Below the pieces are notes generated by a model that saw only the letters and a program-made list of their open reading frames with translations, did not search any database and had not been told where the DNA came from. A stretch of 64,000 bases of DNA from CAZTZY01 sp964617765 (GTDB lineage: Bacteria; Pseudomonadota; Gammaproteobacteria; Pseudomonadales; DT-91), in assembly GCA_964617765.1 (NCBI GenBank), contig CAZTZY010000002.1, positions 1-64,000 on the forward strand. The letters run 5' to 3'. This document shows positions 56,601 to 64,000 of this stretch, in pieces (positions within the stretch are counted from its first letter, which is position 1; each line of letters begins with the position of its first letter). The translations under genes and the position numbers were made by a program.

Positions 56601-59600
56601 ATACAACACAACCCCTGCTTGAAAATGCCGAATATGCGGCTCACTTGAAACAGCATTTGCCTGAATACATGATTCCCCTGGCTTATTGTGCCATTGATGA
56701 AGTGCCGTTATCTGCCAACGGCAAGGTCGACCGCAAAAAACTGCCTGAGATTAACCTGGCTGAGTTGCAGTCACGTGTTTACATTGCACCGCGCAATGAT
56801 ACCGAAAGTGAATTGGCCTTCTTATGGCAAGCTCTGTTGCCTGTCGACAACATCGGTGTACAGGATAATTTTTTTGAACTGGGCGGGCATTCACTGATTG
56901 CCACACAACTGGTCGGTCAAATCAGCAAAGCTTTTGCCGTTGAGATTCCACTTAAACTGTTATTTGAAAAACCCACCATTGCCGAACTCGCTGAATATAT
57001 CGATCAGGGTGGTAATATTACCGAACTGGCACAAGCCAGTGATATCATCCAGGCTGATCGCAGCAAAGCTATTCCGTTATCGTTTGCCCAGGAACGTTTA
57101 TGGATTATTGAACAAATAAGCCCGGGCAATACTGCATACAACATCCCTTTTGCCCTACGGATTTCCGGCAGTCTGGATAAGCCGGCATTGCTTAAGGCCA
57201 TTCACGCCATGGTTGAACGCCATGAACCGTTACGTACTCGCATTATCACTCAGGCGGATGGCAATGCCTGCCAGGATATTCGTCCGGCCAGTGAATTTAA
57301 CGTTAAAGAAACGGCTTTGCCTGCATCACTTTCAGCGACGGGGTTGCAGGCATTACTGTCCACCACAGCGGCGCTGGCATTTGATTTTTCTACTGACCTT
57401 CTATTCCGTGTAGAACTACTGACCATTGATGCACAGGAACACATCCTGCTGGCCTGTATGCACCATATCATTTCAGACGGCTGGTCTTTAACGGTTTTAC
57501 AAAAAGAACTGGTGGCTTTGTATCAGGCTAACACCTTGCAACAATCTGCACCGCTGTTGCCACTGCCACATCAATATGCAGACTATGCTGTATGGCAGCG
57601 ACAACAGTCGACACAGGAACGCACTCAAAAACATCTGGAATACTGGATTCACCATTTAGCACACACACCGGCGTTTATCACTTTACCCACTGATAAACCG
57701 CGACCTTTACAACAGACTTTTAATGGCGCGATGTTAACGCTCAACTTGCCAGTACACATCGCACAACAAGTGAATGCCTACAGCCAGACACATGGCACTA
57801 CACCTTTTAATATCTTGTTAAGCAGTTATGCCCTGTTACTCGGTCAATATGCAAGGCAGGATGATATCTGCATAGGTACTCCGGTTTCTGGTCGCGAGAA
57901 ATCCAGCCTGCAAGGCCTGATCGGTTACTTTGTGAATGCTGTAGTCATTCGCAATAACCTGAGCGGTAACCCGATGTTTTCTGAATTAGTACAGCGTACG
58001 CAAAATACTGCCCTGGCAGCTTTTGCACATCAGGATGTGGCCATCGAACAGGTTCTTGATAAGCTGCAACTGGAACGCAACCCGGCTTATTCGCCAGTAG
58101 CACAAGTCGGCTTTAGTTTTATTGGCAAAACCCTCACTCCCGATCTTGCACTGGATAAGCTGACAATCAATCCGCTGGAGATTGAGCGTGTTGTCGCCAA
58201 ATATGATTTGACACTGATTGCAGTGGAAACCCGTGATGGATTGCAGGTCAATTTCGAATACAATACCGATTTGTTTAATGCCACCACCATAGCAACGCTG
58301 TATCAGCATTATGTAACTCTGTTAGAGCAATGCCTCAACAATCCTGAAATCGGCATTAAAGGTTATCAGTTATTGCAGGGTGATGAATTATATTCTGCAC
58401 TGGATGTGAGTCATCATGATATAGAAAGCATATTACCACTCACTCCAATGCAATATGACATGGTACTCAGCCAGTGGCTAAACCCGGAATCATTGGCCAA
58501 TACACTCGGTTATCGTGCCGAGGTCGATTTTGAGGTAGATGCAGACAGCTGGGAAAAAGCCATTCAACTCGTCTCATTACAACAACCGGTTACCCGCACC
58601 CAATTCAAGACTAATCGTATGCCCTATGGCGATTTTGCGTTTCAATGTATTTATCGACACTTGTCGATAAGCCTTGATGTGATGGATTACCGGGACGAAC
58701 TGTTAACCGCCGGGCAAATACAGCAACGCGTGGATGCTTTCATTTACCAGCCACAATGCTATCAAGAGTCAAAGTTTATCCGTTATGGACTGATGCGTAT
58801 TAATGGACAGCGTACGATTTTATTACTTTCATCTCACCATGCTTTACTCGATGGTGTTTCTATTGTGATTATCGCAGAATCGACCGCACGTTATTATGAA
58901 GCCTTGCACAAACACCATAATGTTCATGAAGTGATTACTCCTGCTGCAACATTTGCCTCGTACATTAGCGATAATATCCAATATATCGACAACACTGCCA
59001 CACGCGCATTCTGGCAAGAACAGTTTAGGCAGTGTGGCGCGGTGGATTTTCCCTTAACTGTTTCCACTCACTCTATAGAGCCACGGCAAATAGTTAATGT
59101 TCATGTGTTAGAAGAACCTCTATGGAAAGACATAAAAATCTGGGCCCGTAAAAACCGCACGACACCCGCACAATTATTAAAACTGGTTTATGGCTTGCTG
59201 ATAGCCAATTACTGCCATACCCGTGAAGATTTTTATTTCAGCGAATTTCATGCTGGCCGCGACAAGCACCATGCACAATCCCTGGGTTGTTTCTTTTTGC
59301 AATCGCCGTTTATATTCAAGAACGATCTGCTGCAGAAAGAGACACCCATCTCTGCCTTGTTTGAATATGCGCGTGCGTATCGCAAAACTATCAAGCCTTA
59401 TGATGCCATTTCCATGGGCCTGACGCGCAAACTGGCACCACAGGGCCGACTGCATTTCATGTTTAACTATTACCATTTTTTCCCGGTGGACCAGTGTTTG
59501 ATGGGTAATCCCATTACCTGCATAGAAACACCACCGTTCATAGAGCAGGCCGTACAATTTGTTATCAAGGAACACGAAGCAGATTGCCAGCTCGATTTAT

Positions 59601-61588
59601 ATTATCAAACATCGTCTTTTTCTGATCTTCAACTTCTGGAAAGAATTGCCCTCATCTGTGAACAGATAGTATCGGGTGTCGACACTCTGGGTGCATTGAG
59701 CCTGCTCTTTCCTGACGAAGTTAATCAGCAATTAAAAGACTGGAATACCACTCACCAGCCACTGCCTGCTTTTACTTCGGTACAATCATGGTTTGAAGCC
59801 CAGGTGGCGTTAACACCAGACAATATTGCCATTATTGATGATTCAGGATCAATAACCTATCAAGCACTCAATGCCGATGCCAATCGCCTGGCCTATTATC
59901 TAAAACAGCAAGGTGTGGGTAGTGATATCCGTGTTGGTTTATGTTTGAACCGAAACATCAATGCCATGAAAATCATCCTCGGGATTATCAAGGCCGGTGG
60001 TGCCTATGTGCCGATTGATGCCAATTATCCGGAACAGCGGATCCGTTATATGCTGGAAACCGGCAATATTCATACCCTTATTACCGAGAGCATCCACAGG
60101 GATATTTTTGCCAGTTCTGCGGTAACATTAATCATCATCGATGATGAGACTTCAGCAGAAGCAGAAGGCATTGCCAAACAATCTGCAAACAATCCCGTTG
60201 CCTTGTCGCAACTCACCGATATGCTGTATGTGATTTTTACCTCGGGCTCCACTGGCAACCCTAAAGGCGCAACTGTGATGCATCAGGGTGAAATCAATTT
60301 ATTGAACTGGTATACCCGTGAATTCAACTTCAATGAGCAATCCAGCACCTTGATCATTAGTGCCCTGGGTTTTGATCTAACACAGAAAAACTTGTTTGCA
60401 CCTTTGGTCACGGGTGGCAAACTGGTGTTATCACAACTGGAACATTATGACAGTGGTGCCATTCACCAGCTTATTCATCAACACCAGATTACCCATATCA
60501 ATTCTGCGCCCAGTGCGTTTTATCCCTTAGTTGAGGATCATCAGGATTACAGCACGCTGGCCAGTTTACGTTCGGTGATTTTTGGCGGCGAAAGCATTAA
60601 GTGCGAGCGGCTGGCAAAATGGTTTTTGGCAGATAATTGTAATGCACAATTAATCAACAACTACGGCCCGACAGAATGCACCGATATCTCCGGATTTTTT
60701 CGCGTGGGAAATTTTGCAGAATACCTGCAAAAGCCAATACCTATTGGCAAGCCTAACGATAATGTTCAATGTTATATTTTAAATTCATCCCTGCAACTGC
60801 TTCCACAGGGTATTATCGGTGAAATCTGTGTTGCAGGTTTAGGCGTAGGTCTTGGCTATCTCAACAATCCGGAATTAACCCACGAAAAGTTTATTGCCCA
60901 TCCTTTTGGCGAAGGCCTGCTCTATCGCACGGGTGACCTCGGCTATTACCTGCCTGATGGCAATATCTGCTTCCATGTGCGTGAAGATTTCCAGATTAAA
61001 CTGCATGGCTTGCGTATTGAACTGGGCGAAATTGAAATGGCATTGCATGATGCCTTTAGCCTGGCCGACACATTGGCATTGGTGATTGATCAGCAACTGC
61101 TTGCCTATGGCATTAGCCCTGCCACTAAAAAATTACCTGATGACTGGAAAGCCGTGTTAGCCAAAAGCCTGCCAGCCTACATGATTCCAAAATCGGTCAC
61201 CCTGCTTGCAAAATGGCCATTAACACCGAACGGGAAAATTGATCGTAAAGCACTGCCCAAACCCCAGTCTGCTGCTACACATATACCGTATGTGGCACCG
61301 CGTAATGATATCGAAGAAGTTATCTGCGATATCATACGCCGCATACTCAGTGTTGAACGCGTGGGCGTGCATGATAATTTCTTCGATCTTGGCGGGCATT
61401 CACTGGCGGCTTCACGTGCCATTGTACAAATTCGCGAACACTTCCAGATCGACATTCCATTAAATGTTTTATTTGAAATGACCACCGTGGAAAAACTTGC
61501 TGCCTATATCAAAGCCTCACAATGGGCTTTACAATCTGCCGCAATAGCGCAAGAAGATGACAGCAACAGGGATACTGGATTTATATAA
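53597..61588 (+). CDS. Nonribosomal peptide synthetase 3: TubC-C-A(Ser)-T-C-C-A-T
   Basis: NRPS of 2663 residues. TubC docking domain (about 5-62); C1 (about 84-520, HHIIADG near 226); A1 (about 556-1050), again with a serine pocket; T1 (LGGHSLIAT near 1096); C2 (about 1161-1600, HHIISDG near 1290); C3 (about 1605-2030, opening LPLTPMQYDMVLS, HHALLDG near 1748); A2 (about 2062-2550); T2 (LGGHSLAAS near 2599). C2 and C3 are adjacent with no A or T between them, and both keep the HHxxxDG site. A2 is divergent: FDLTQKN, INSAPSAFYPL, YGPTECTD, pocket D-L-K-N-I-G-N-D-I-K, and HVREDFQIKLHG in place of the usual GRxDxQVKIRG. The protein ends shortly after T2 with an acidic tail and has no thioesterase, reductase or terminal C domain. 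Confidence 0.93.
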   Translation: MTTVMQLISQLGAAGIKLWLDEESLARGDNELRFKAPKGALTPELKARLISQKAEVIAFLLHSKTDPAQIISIIERNTEGLYPLSFAQQRFWFLDRLEPGNPALHIPAALRITGPLNIESLRLAFARLAARHESLRTSFVLDEHNLALQKIHPENGWVLIENYDLSHLTAQQQDERLQEIMRDEALHPYDLHQHEQQTPSLLRTRLARITPVNASQQQHILFVTLHHIIADGWSLNILIEELTRHYQALQNQETVSLPPLPAQYIDFSHWQHQWINSSAMKSQLDYWQQQLKSVALLDLPTDFQRPKQSTHHGAAHHFTIPASIGEKIPPLATTENTSPYIVLLTAFNVLLHRYTQQEDICIGTPVAGRHQQSIENVIGCFINLLAIRNTIDGNNGFKHLLHQVKHTVLAAQENQTIPFELVADHCTEQRSLSHTPLFQVLFTYDTSDFSRQLQASDLQLDLLPQSSFTAKYDMQWHIATSTDGFSASIEYNTDLFSADTINTIARHFIALLEQLCLHADTAINQLPFLSPAEYAQQLDTQQGWNATSFQYAITDSLQELIETQAEKTPDALAVCDEYQSLTYRELNAAANQLAHYLASLGIIRNKAVVVCMERSVKLSITLLAILKTGGAYVPLATDIPPERFNYICKDTHATVIISSISMLLDKSNSHIQQIDFDNTGAWQCFTTHNSTAGTQAGDIFNIIYTSGSTGNPKGVMVPHRGIINRLRWMQHEYPLTANDRILQKTPYNFDVSVWELFWPLMFGSSIFFARPDGHKEPGYLRDVITRQKITTLHFVPSMLGIFLQTDNIEQCNSVKRVFTSGEALELAHNNAFFQRMPYAELHNLYGPTEASIDVSYYACNAAEKNRSVPIGKPIHNTQLHILDKNLQILPVGAAGELYIGGAGLASGYLNQPELTASTFINNPFYKQGHPSQKLYKTGDVVRYLPSGDIEYLGRNDHQVKIRGFRIELGEIESQLRALPDVLDAIVISRAINGQDQLLAFIHTTQPLLENAEYAAHLKQHLPEYMIPLAYCAIDEVPLSANGKVDRKKLPEINLAELQSRVYIAPRNDTESELAFLWQALLPVDNIGVQDNFFELGGHSLIATQLVGQISKAFAVEIPLKLLFEKPTIAELAEYIDQGGNITELAQASDIIQADRSKAIPLSFAQERLWIIEQISPGNTAYNIPFALRISGSLDKPALLKAIHAMVERHEPLRTRIITQADGNACQDIRPASEFNVKETALPASLSATGLQALLSTTAALAFDFSTDLLFRVELLTIDAQEHILLACMHHIISDGWSLTVLQKELVALYQANTLQQSAPLLPLPHQYADYAVWQRQQSTQERTQKHLEYWIHHLAHTPAFITLPTDKPRPLQQTFNGAMLTLNLPVHIAQQVNAYSQTHGTTPFNILLSSYALLLGQYARQDDICIGTPVSGREKSSLQGLIGYFVNAVVIRNNLSGNPMFSELVQRTQNTALAAFAHQDVAIEQVLDKLQLERNPAYSPVAQVGFSFIGKTLTPDLALDKLTINPLEIERVVAKYDLTLIAVETRDGLQVNFEYNTDLFNATTIATLYQHYVTLLEQCLNNPEIGIKGYQLLQGDELYSALDVSHHDIESILPLTPMQYDMVLSQWLNPESLANTLGYRAEVDFEVDADSWEKAIQLVSLQQPVTRTQFKTNRMPYGDFAFQCIYRHLSISLDVMDYRDELLTAGQIQQRVDAFIYQPQCYQESKFIRYGLMRINGQRTILLLSSHHALLDGVSIVIIAESTARYYEALHKHHNVHEVITPAATFASYISDNIQYIDNTATRAFWQEQFRQCGAVDFPLTVSTHSIEPRQIVNVHVLEEPLWKDIKIWARKNRTTPAQLLKLVYGLLIANYCHTREDFYFSEFHAGRDKHHAQSLGCFFLQSPFIFKNDLLQKETPISALFEYARAYRKTIKPYDAISMGLTRKLAPQGRLHFMFNYYHFFPVDQCLMGNPITCIETPPFIEQAVQFVIKEHEADCQLDLYYQTSSFSDLQLLERIALICEQIVSGVDTLGALSLLFPDEVNQQLKDWNTTHQPLPAFTSVQSWFEAQVALTPDNIAIIDDSGSITYQALNADANRLAYYLKQQGVGSDIRVGLCLNRNINAMKIILGIIKAGGAYVPIDANYPEQRIRYMLETGNIHTLITESIHRDIFASSAVTLIIIDDETSAEAEGIAKQSANNPVALSQLTDMLYVIFTSGSTGNPKGATVMHQGEINLLNWYTREFNFNEQSSTLIISALGFDLTQKNLFAPLVTGGKLVLSQLEHYDSGAIHQLIHQHQITHINSAPSAFYPLVEDHQDYSTLASLRSVIFGGESIKCERLAKWFLADNCNAQLINNYGPTECTDISGFFRVGNFAEYLQKPIPIGKPNDNVQCYILNSSLQLLPQGIIGEICVAGLGVGLGYLNNPELTHEKFIAHPFGEGLLYRTGDLGYYLPDGNICFHVREDFQIKLHGLRIELGEIEMALHDAFSLADTLALVIDQQLLAYGISPATKKLPDDWKAVLAKSLPAYMIPKSVTLLAKWPLTPNGKIDRKALPKPQSAATHIPYVAPRNDIEEVICDIIRRILSVERVGVHDNFFDLGGHSLAASRAIVQIREHFQIDIPLNVLFEMTTVEKLAAYIKASQWALQSAAIAQEDDSNRDTGFI

Positions 61589-61679
61589 TGGTAATCTTTC
61601 GACTTTTAAGCCGGCCCAGCTTTATTTTGATTTATCACAATGGCAGTAACACTATCAATAAGTTCTGGAATGTGTATTT

Positions 61680-63380
61680 ATGAATAATTCTTTTACCCAT
61701 TTTTTAGATCGATCAAGCCTGTACCTGACGTTACCTCCTTCGACGATCAGGGGTTTTTTGACGGCCATTCTATTTTTTTTCATCTATGCTATTTGCCTTA
61801 ATTATCATGAAACGCTTTATTCTACTGCTCTTGCCATGGACGACATCATCTTCCTGGACGGCATGAACCGAGTGCTGCATGGTCATAAACCCCATATCGA
61901 TTTTTCAGGCGGCTTAGGCATGTTAAATTTTTATGGTGGCGCTTTATTGCGGCCATTCAGCAAAACCATCTATCAAGCCTTTCTTTTTTACCATACGCTT
62001 GTTCTGGCATTTTTTCTGGTTATCAGCGTCTATTTATCGATAACGCGGCTGCAACGATTCACATCATTTATTTTGATCATGTATGTAGCAGCAATCATTG
62101 CAGCACCTCTGGGTATTAATTCCGACCCCAATGTTATTACCCATGCCAGTTTTTACAACCGTTTTGGCTGGACAGCCAATCTGGTCGGCTTTCTATTTCT
62201 TTTGCTACCCCGCAATAATTCCAGGCTACTTGAATTTCTGGATGCATTTTTAGTTTCTGCATTATTGATATTTGTTTTATATACAAAAATTACGGATTTC
62301 CTGACTTTATGTGCCTTGTATACCTTCGCATTATTACTCTATCCGCAGCGATTCATAAAACTCGCGGTACTGGTTTTTATTTTTTCTACAATAGCTATTG
62401 TGTTAGTTGAATATGCCCTGCCCGGCATTCATGCAGCCTATGCCAATGATTTATTGCATGTGAGTATGGGTAGTTCCGGCGTAGACCTGGACTTTCTGAA
62501 ATATGCATCAAGGGAACGCTGGAACATACTGGCTTGTATTCTGGCTTTTTATTTAACACGCACTATCTACATGGATAATCCTGCCTATAAGAAAAAACTA
62601 CACTATTTACTCGGTGCTTTCATGGTTTTGGGAGCCCTGTTTGTATTGGCGAACAATACCCAACCGAGAGGTGCAATCTCTTTACTCGCTATCCCGTTAG
62701 CTCTCTCCGCCATTTATTTTTCAACCCGCCATACTAGAACCGATAGCGAAACAAACAAGAATCGTCTTTTTCTCATGGGATTAATTCTATTATTTATCTA
62801 CCCTGAAATTTCCATACGACATAGAACCATCATTCAATACTTCAATGAAACAAAAAAGGTTGAGTATGCATTCCCTATCCCTGAGGGTATGAAGGGTCTC
62901 TATTTTTCGGAAGGTAATGCTGATTTATTACAACGTTTGGTTGCAAATAAGGGGACATTAAGTATCCAGGAATATCGTGAATTAACACCCTTAAAAGGAC
63001 GCAAAGGTCAGATTTATTTATCGGAGTATACCTATTCCATTGCTCAAGGTACTTTGGAACTGGAATCCATTATCAAACAACATGGCAATGGATCAATTAT
63101 CAACCTGGATTATGTCAATCCCTTTTCAACCTTTTTAAATCTTGAGCCTGTTAGAGGTGATGCTATTTGTTATCATTTTATGCGTGCGACTTATAAGCCA
63201 GGGAATATTTTATTTGCCGAAGCAAGTTACATATCTATCCCAAAATTCCCCGCAAATACCATAACTACAAATTTTTTATATAACCTTTACAAAGATTATA
63301 TTCATCTTAATTATCATGTGGTTTCAGATTCGTTGTTGTGGACTTTTTATAAAAAAAATACCGCGGCATTACCCTATTGA
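61680..63380 (+). CDS. Multi-spanning membrane protein, possible GT-C glycosyltransferase
   Basis: Protein of 566 residues with about eleven hydrophobic segments up to residue 370 and a soluble C-terminal domain of about 180 residues. In the first extracytoplasmic loop, ALAMDDIIFLDGMNRVLHGH and PHIDFSGGLGMLNFYGGALL resemble the acidic motif and following loop of lipid-linked sugar GT-C transferases. I cannot assign donor or acceptor. The gene begins 91 bases after NRPS 3 on the same strand, with GGAATG before its ATG, so it may belong to the NRPS 2-3 operon and modify its product. A role in surface polysaccharide synthesis is equally possible. Confidence 0.6.
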   Translation: MNNSFTHFLDRSSLYLTLPPSTIRGFLTAILFFFIYAICLNYHETLYSTALAMDDIIFLDGMNRVLHGHKPHIDFSGGLGMLNFYGGALLRPFSKTIYQAFLFYHTLVLAFFLVISVYLSITRLQRFTSFILIMYVAAIIAAPLGINSDPNVITHASFYNRFGWTANLVGFLFLLLPRNNSRLLEFLDAFLVSALLIFVLYTKITDFLTLCALYTFALLLYPQRFIKLAVLVFIFSTIAIVLVEYALPGIHAAYANDLLHVSMGSSGVDLDFLKYASRERWNILACILAFYLTRTIYMDNPAYKKKLHYLLGAFMVLGALFVLANNTQPRGAISLLAIPLALSAIYFSTRHTRTDSETNKNRLFLMGLILLFIYPEISIRHRTIIQYFNETKKVEYAFPIPEGMKGLYFSEGNADLLQRLVANKGTLSIQEYRELTPLKGRKGQIYLSEYTYSIAQGTLELESIIKQHGNGSIINLDYVNPFSTFLNLEPVRGDAICYHFMRATYKPGNILFAEASYISIPKFPANTITTNFLYNLYKDYIHLNYHVVSDSLLWTFYKKNTAALPY

Positions 63381-63462
63381 ATCCAGGTAATGCCAGAAAC
63401 TTGAGCAGGGAAATGTTTAAAGGCGCAATTGTTGATTAAGTAATTCGTGAATCCATAATCCA

Positions 63463-64000
63463 TTATGGCAATGGATTTCCCATTTTCAACAGGTATTGTT
63501 CACCCAAAATTCTTGATCCTATATCCGTCAGGTGTTGTTTATCCAGATACAAGGGCATTCCTTCCATAATGGTGGCACAATTCTGTTTATTACAAATAAC
63601 ATCCTGTGGTGTTATGAATTTTACCTGGGGAAATTTTTGGCCAATTTCCGCAAAAAGACTATTTACCCATTCCTGCTGTTTCACTATTTCTTCAAACTCA
63701 ATAACACAATCCCTTGTGTAATCGGCATCAAGAATTTTGTGTCTCGAACATTTTAGTAACTGATCGGAAATTGCCGGATTATCTTTTATAATTATTGGGG
63801 TTATGTCTTTTTCAATCAAAACACTGACTGAATTAAAAAAAGCCTTACGGAAAACCTTTTGGGATGTTTGCCGGGTTAATTCAGTATTATTTTCATCAAA
63901 ATAAAAAATGGTGTCCGGGGCAATATCAGCTATGGACCAGTAACCTGCGAGAACAACATACTTATACTGTTTGTCATTTAATTGCTGATAAAATGCATTG
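63463..64000 (-). CDS. SGNH-domain C-terminal part of an acyltransferase-like protein (cut by window edge)
   Basis: The minus-strand frame is open from the window edge to a stop at 63463, about 178 residues; TTG 63819 is internal, not the start. The visible part has YVVLAGYWSIAD, then a CSRHK...CVIEFEE segment and ICNKQNCATIMEGMPLYLDK followed by QHLTDIGSRIL. The Y-x-D-x-x-H-L-T/S-x-x-G block and paired cysteines are typical of the SGNH domain fused to acyltransferase-3 membrane domains (OafA type), which acylate surface sugars. The membrane domain should lie beyond 64000. It is convergent with the GT-C-like gene. Confidence 0.72.
   Translation of the reverse strand, partial: NAFYQQLNDKQYKYVVLAGYWSIADIAPDTIFYFDENNTELTRQTSQKVFRKAFFNSVSVLIEKDITPIIIKDNPAISDQLLKCSRHKILDADYTRDCVIEFEEIVKQQEWVNSLFAEIGQKFPQVKFITPQDVICNKQNCATIMEGMPLYLDKQHLTDIGSRILGEQYLLKMGNPLP

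Noticed and set aside
36002..61588. Enterobactin-type siderophore cluster because of three serine modules
   Set aside because: No dihydroxybenzoate genes, no aryl carrier protein and no cyclising thioesterase; the starter is a FAAL-ACP, and two modules have non-serine pockets.

Overview
The window reads as chromosomal DNA of a gammaproteobacterium. The block secG-tpiA-glmM-folP-ftsH-rlmE/yhbY-greA-carB-carA, with a tRNA-Leu beside secG, is the order typical of pseudomonad-like and Cellvibrio-like lineages. Base composition is moderate, and TolC, YfaZ and an O-antigen-ligase-type protein indicate a Gram-negative envelope. Placement below class is inference; steroid-ring genes, several luciferase-like oxidoreductases and a TRAP transporter would fit a marine or freshwater Cellvibrionales-like organism.

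Layout. 1-1700: an IS200-like/REP-associated (RAYT) transposase, a truncated second copy of it, and two tandem imperfect palindromes. 1700-5430: an operon resembling kshA-hsaC-hsaA (steroid ring opening and cleavage) behind a perfect FNR/Anr-type box, then a terminator hairpin and a group II truncated haemoglobin gene. 5459-7848: O-antigen ligase-like protein and RlmA. 7890-19560: tRNA-Leu(GAG) and the housekeeping block, mostly on the minus strand. 19600-23850: a small frameshifted gene, ychJ, and the molybdenum-cofactor genes moeA, moaA, mobA, interleaved with TAGGGGC...GCCCCTA palindromic repeats. 24231-35811: a UDP-sugar dehydrogenase, two outer-membrane proteins, a TRAP transporter with its TatT lipoprotein, MarC, two luciferase-like oxidoreductases, a periplasmic rhodanese and a TolC-family channel.

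36002-61588 is the most distinctive part: a lipopeptide assembly line. It has a fatty-acyl-AMP ligase fused to an acyl carrier protein and three NRPS proteins. The domains read FAAL-ACP / TubC-C-A-T-C-A-T / C-A-T / TubC-C-A-T-C-C-A-T. Three of the five A domains carry the same serine-type pocket read directly from the sequence (D-V-W-H-F-S-L-I-D-K). The predicted product is therefore fatty acyl-X-Ser-Ser-Ser-Y. The first A domain (X) and the last (Y) have pockets I cannot assign. No epimerisation, thioesterase or reductase domain is present, and the last protein has two condensation domains in a row. Between NRPS 1 and 2 lie a membrane-anchored methyl-accepting-chemotaxis-like protein, a luciferase-like oxidoreductase and a SnoaL-like protein. 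After NRPS 3 come a GT-C-like multi-spanning membrane protein and the SGNH end of an acyltransferase cut by the window edge. No phosphopantetheinyl transferase, MbtH protein or ABC exporter was seen in the window.
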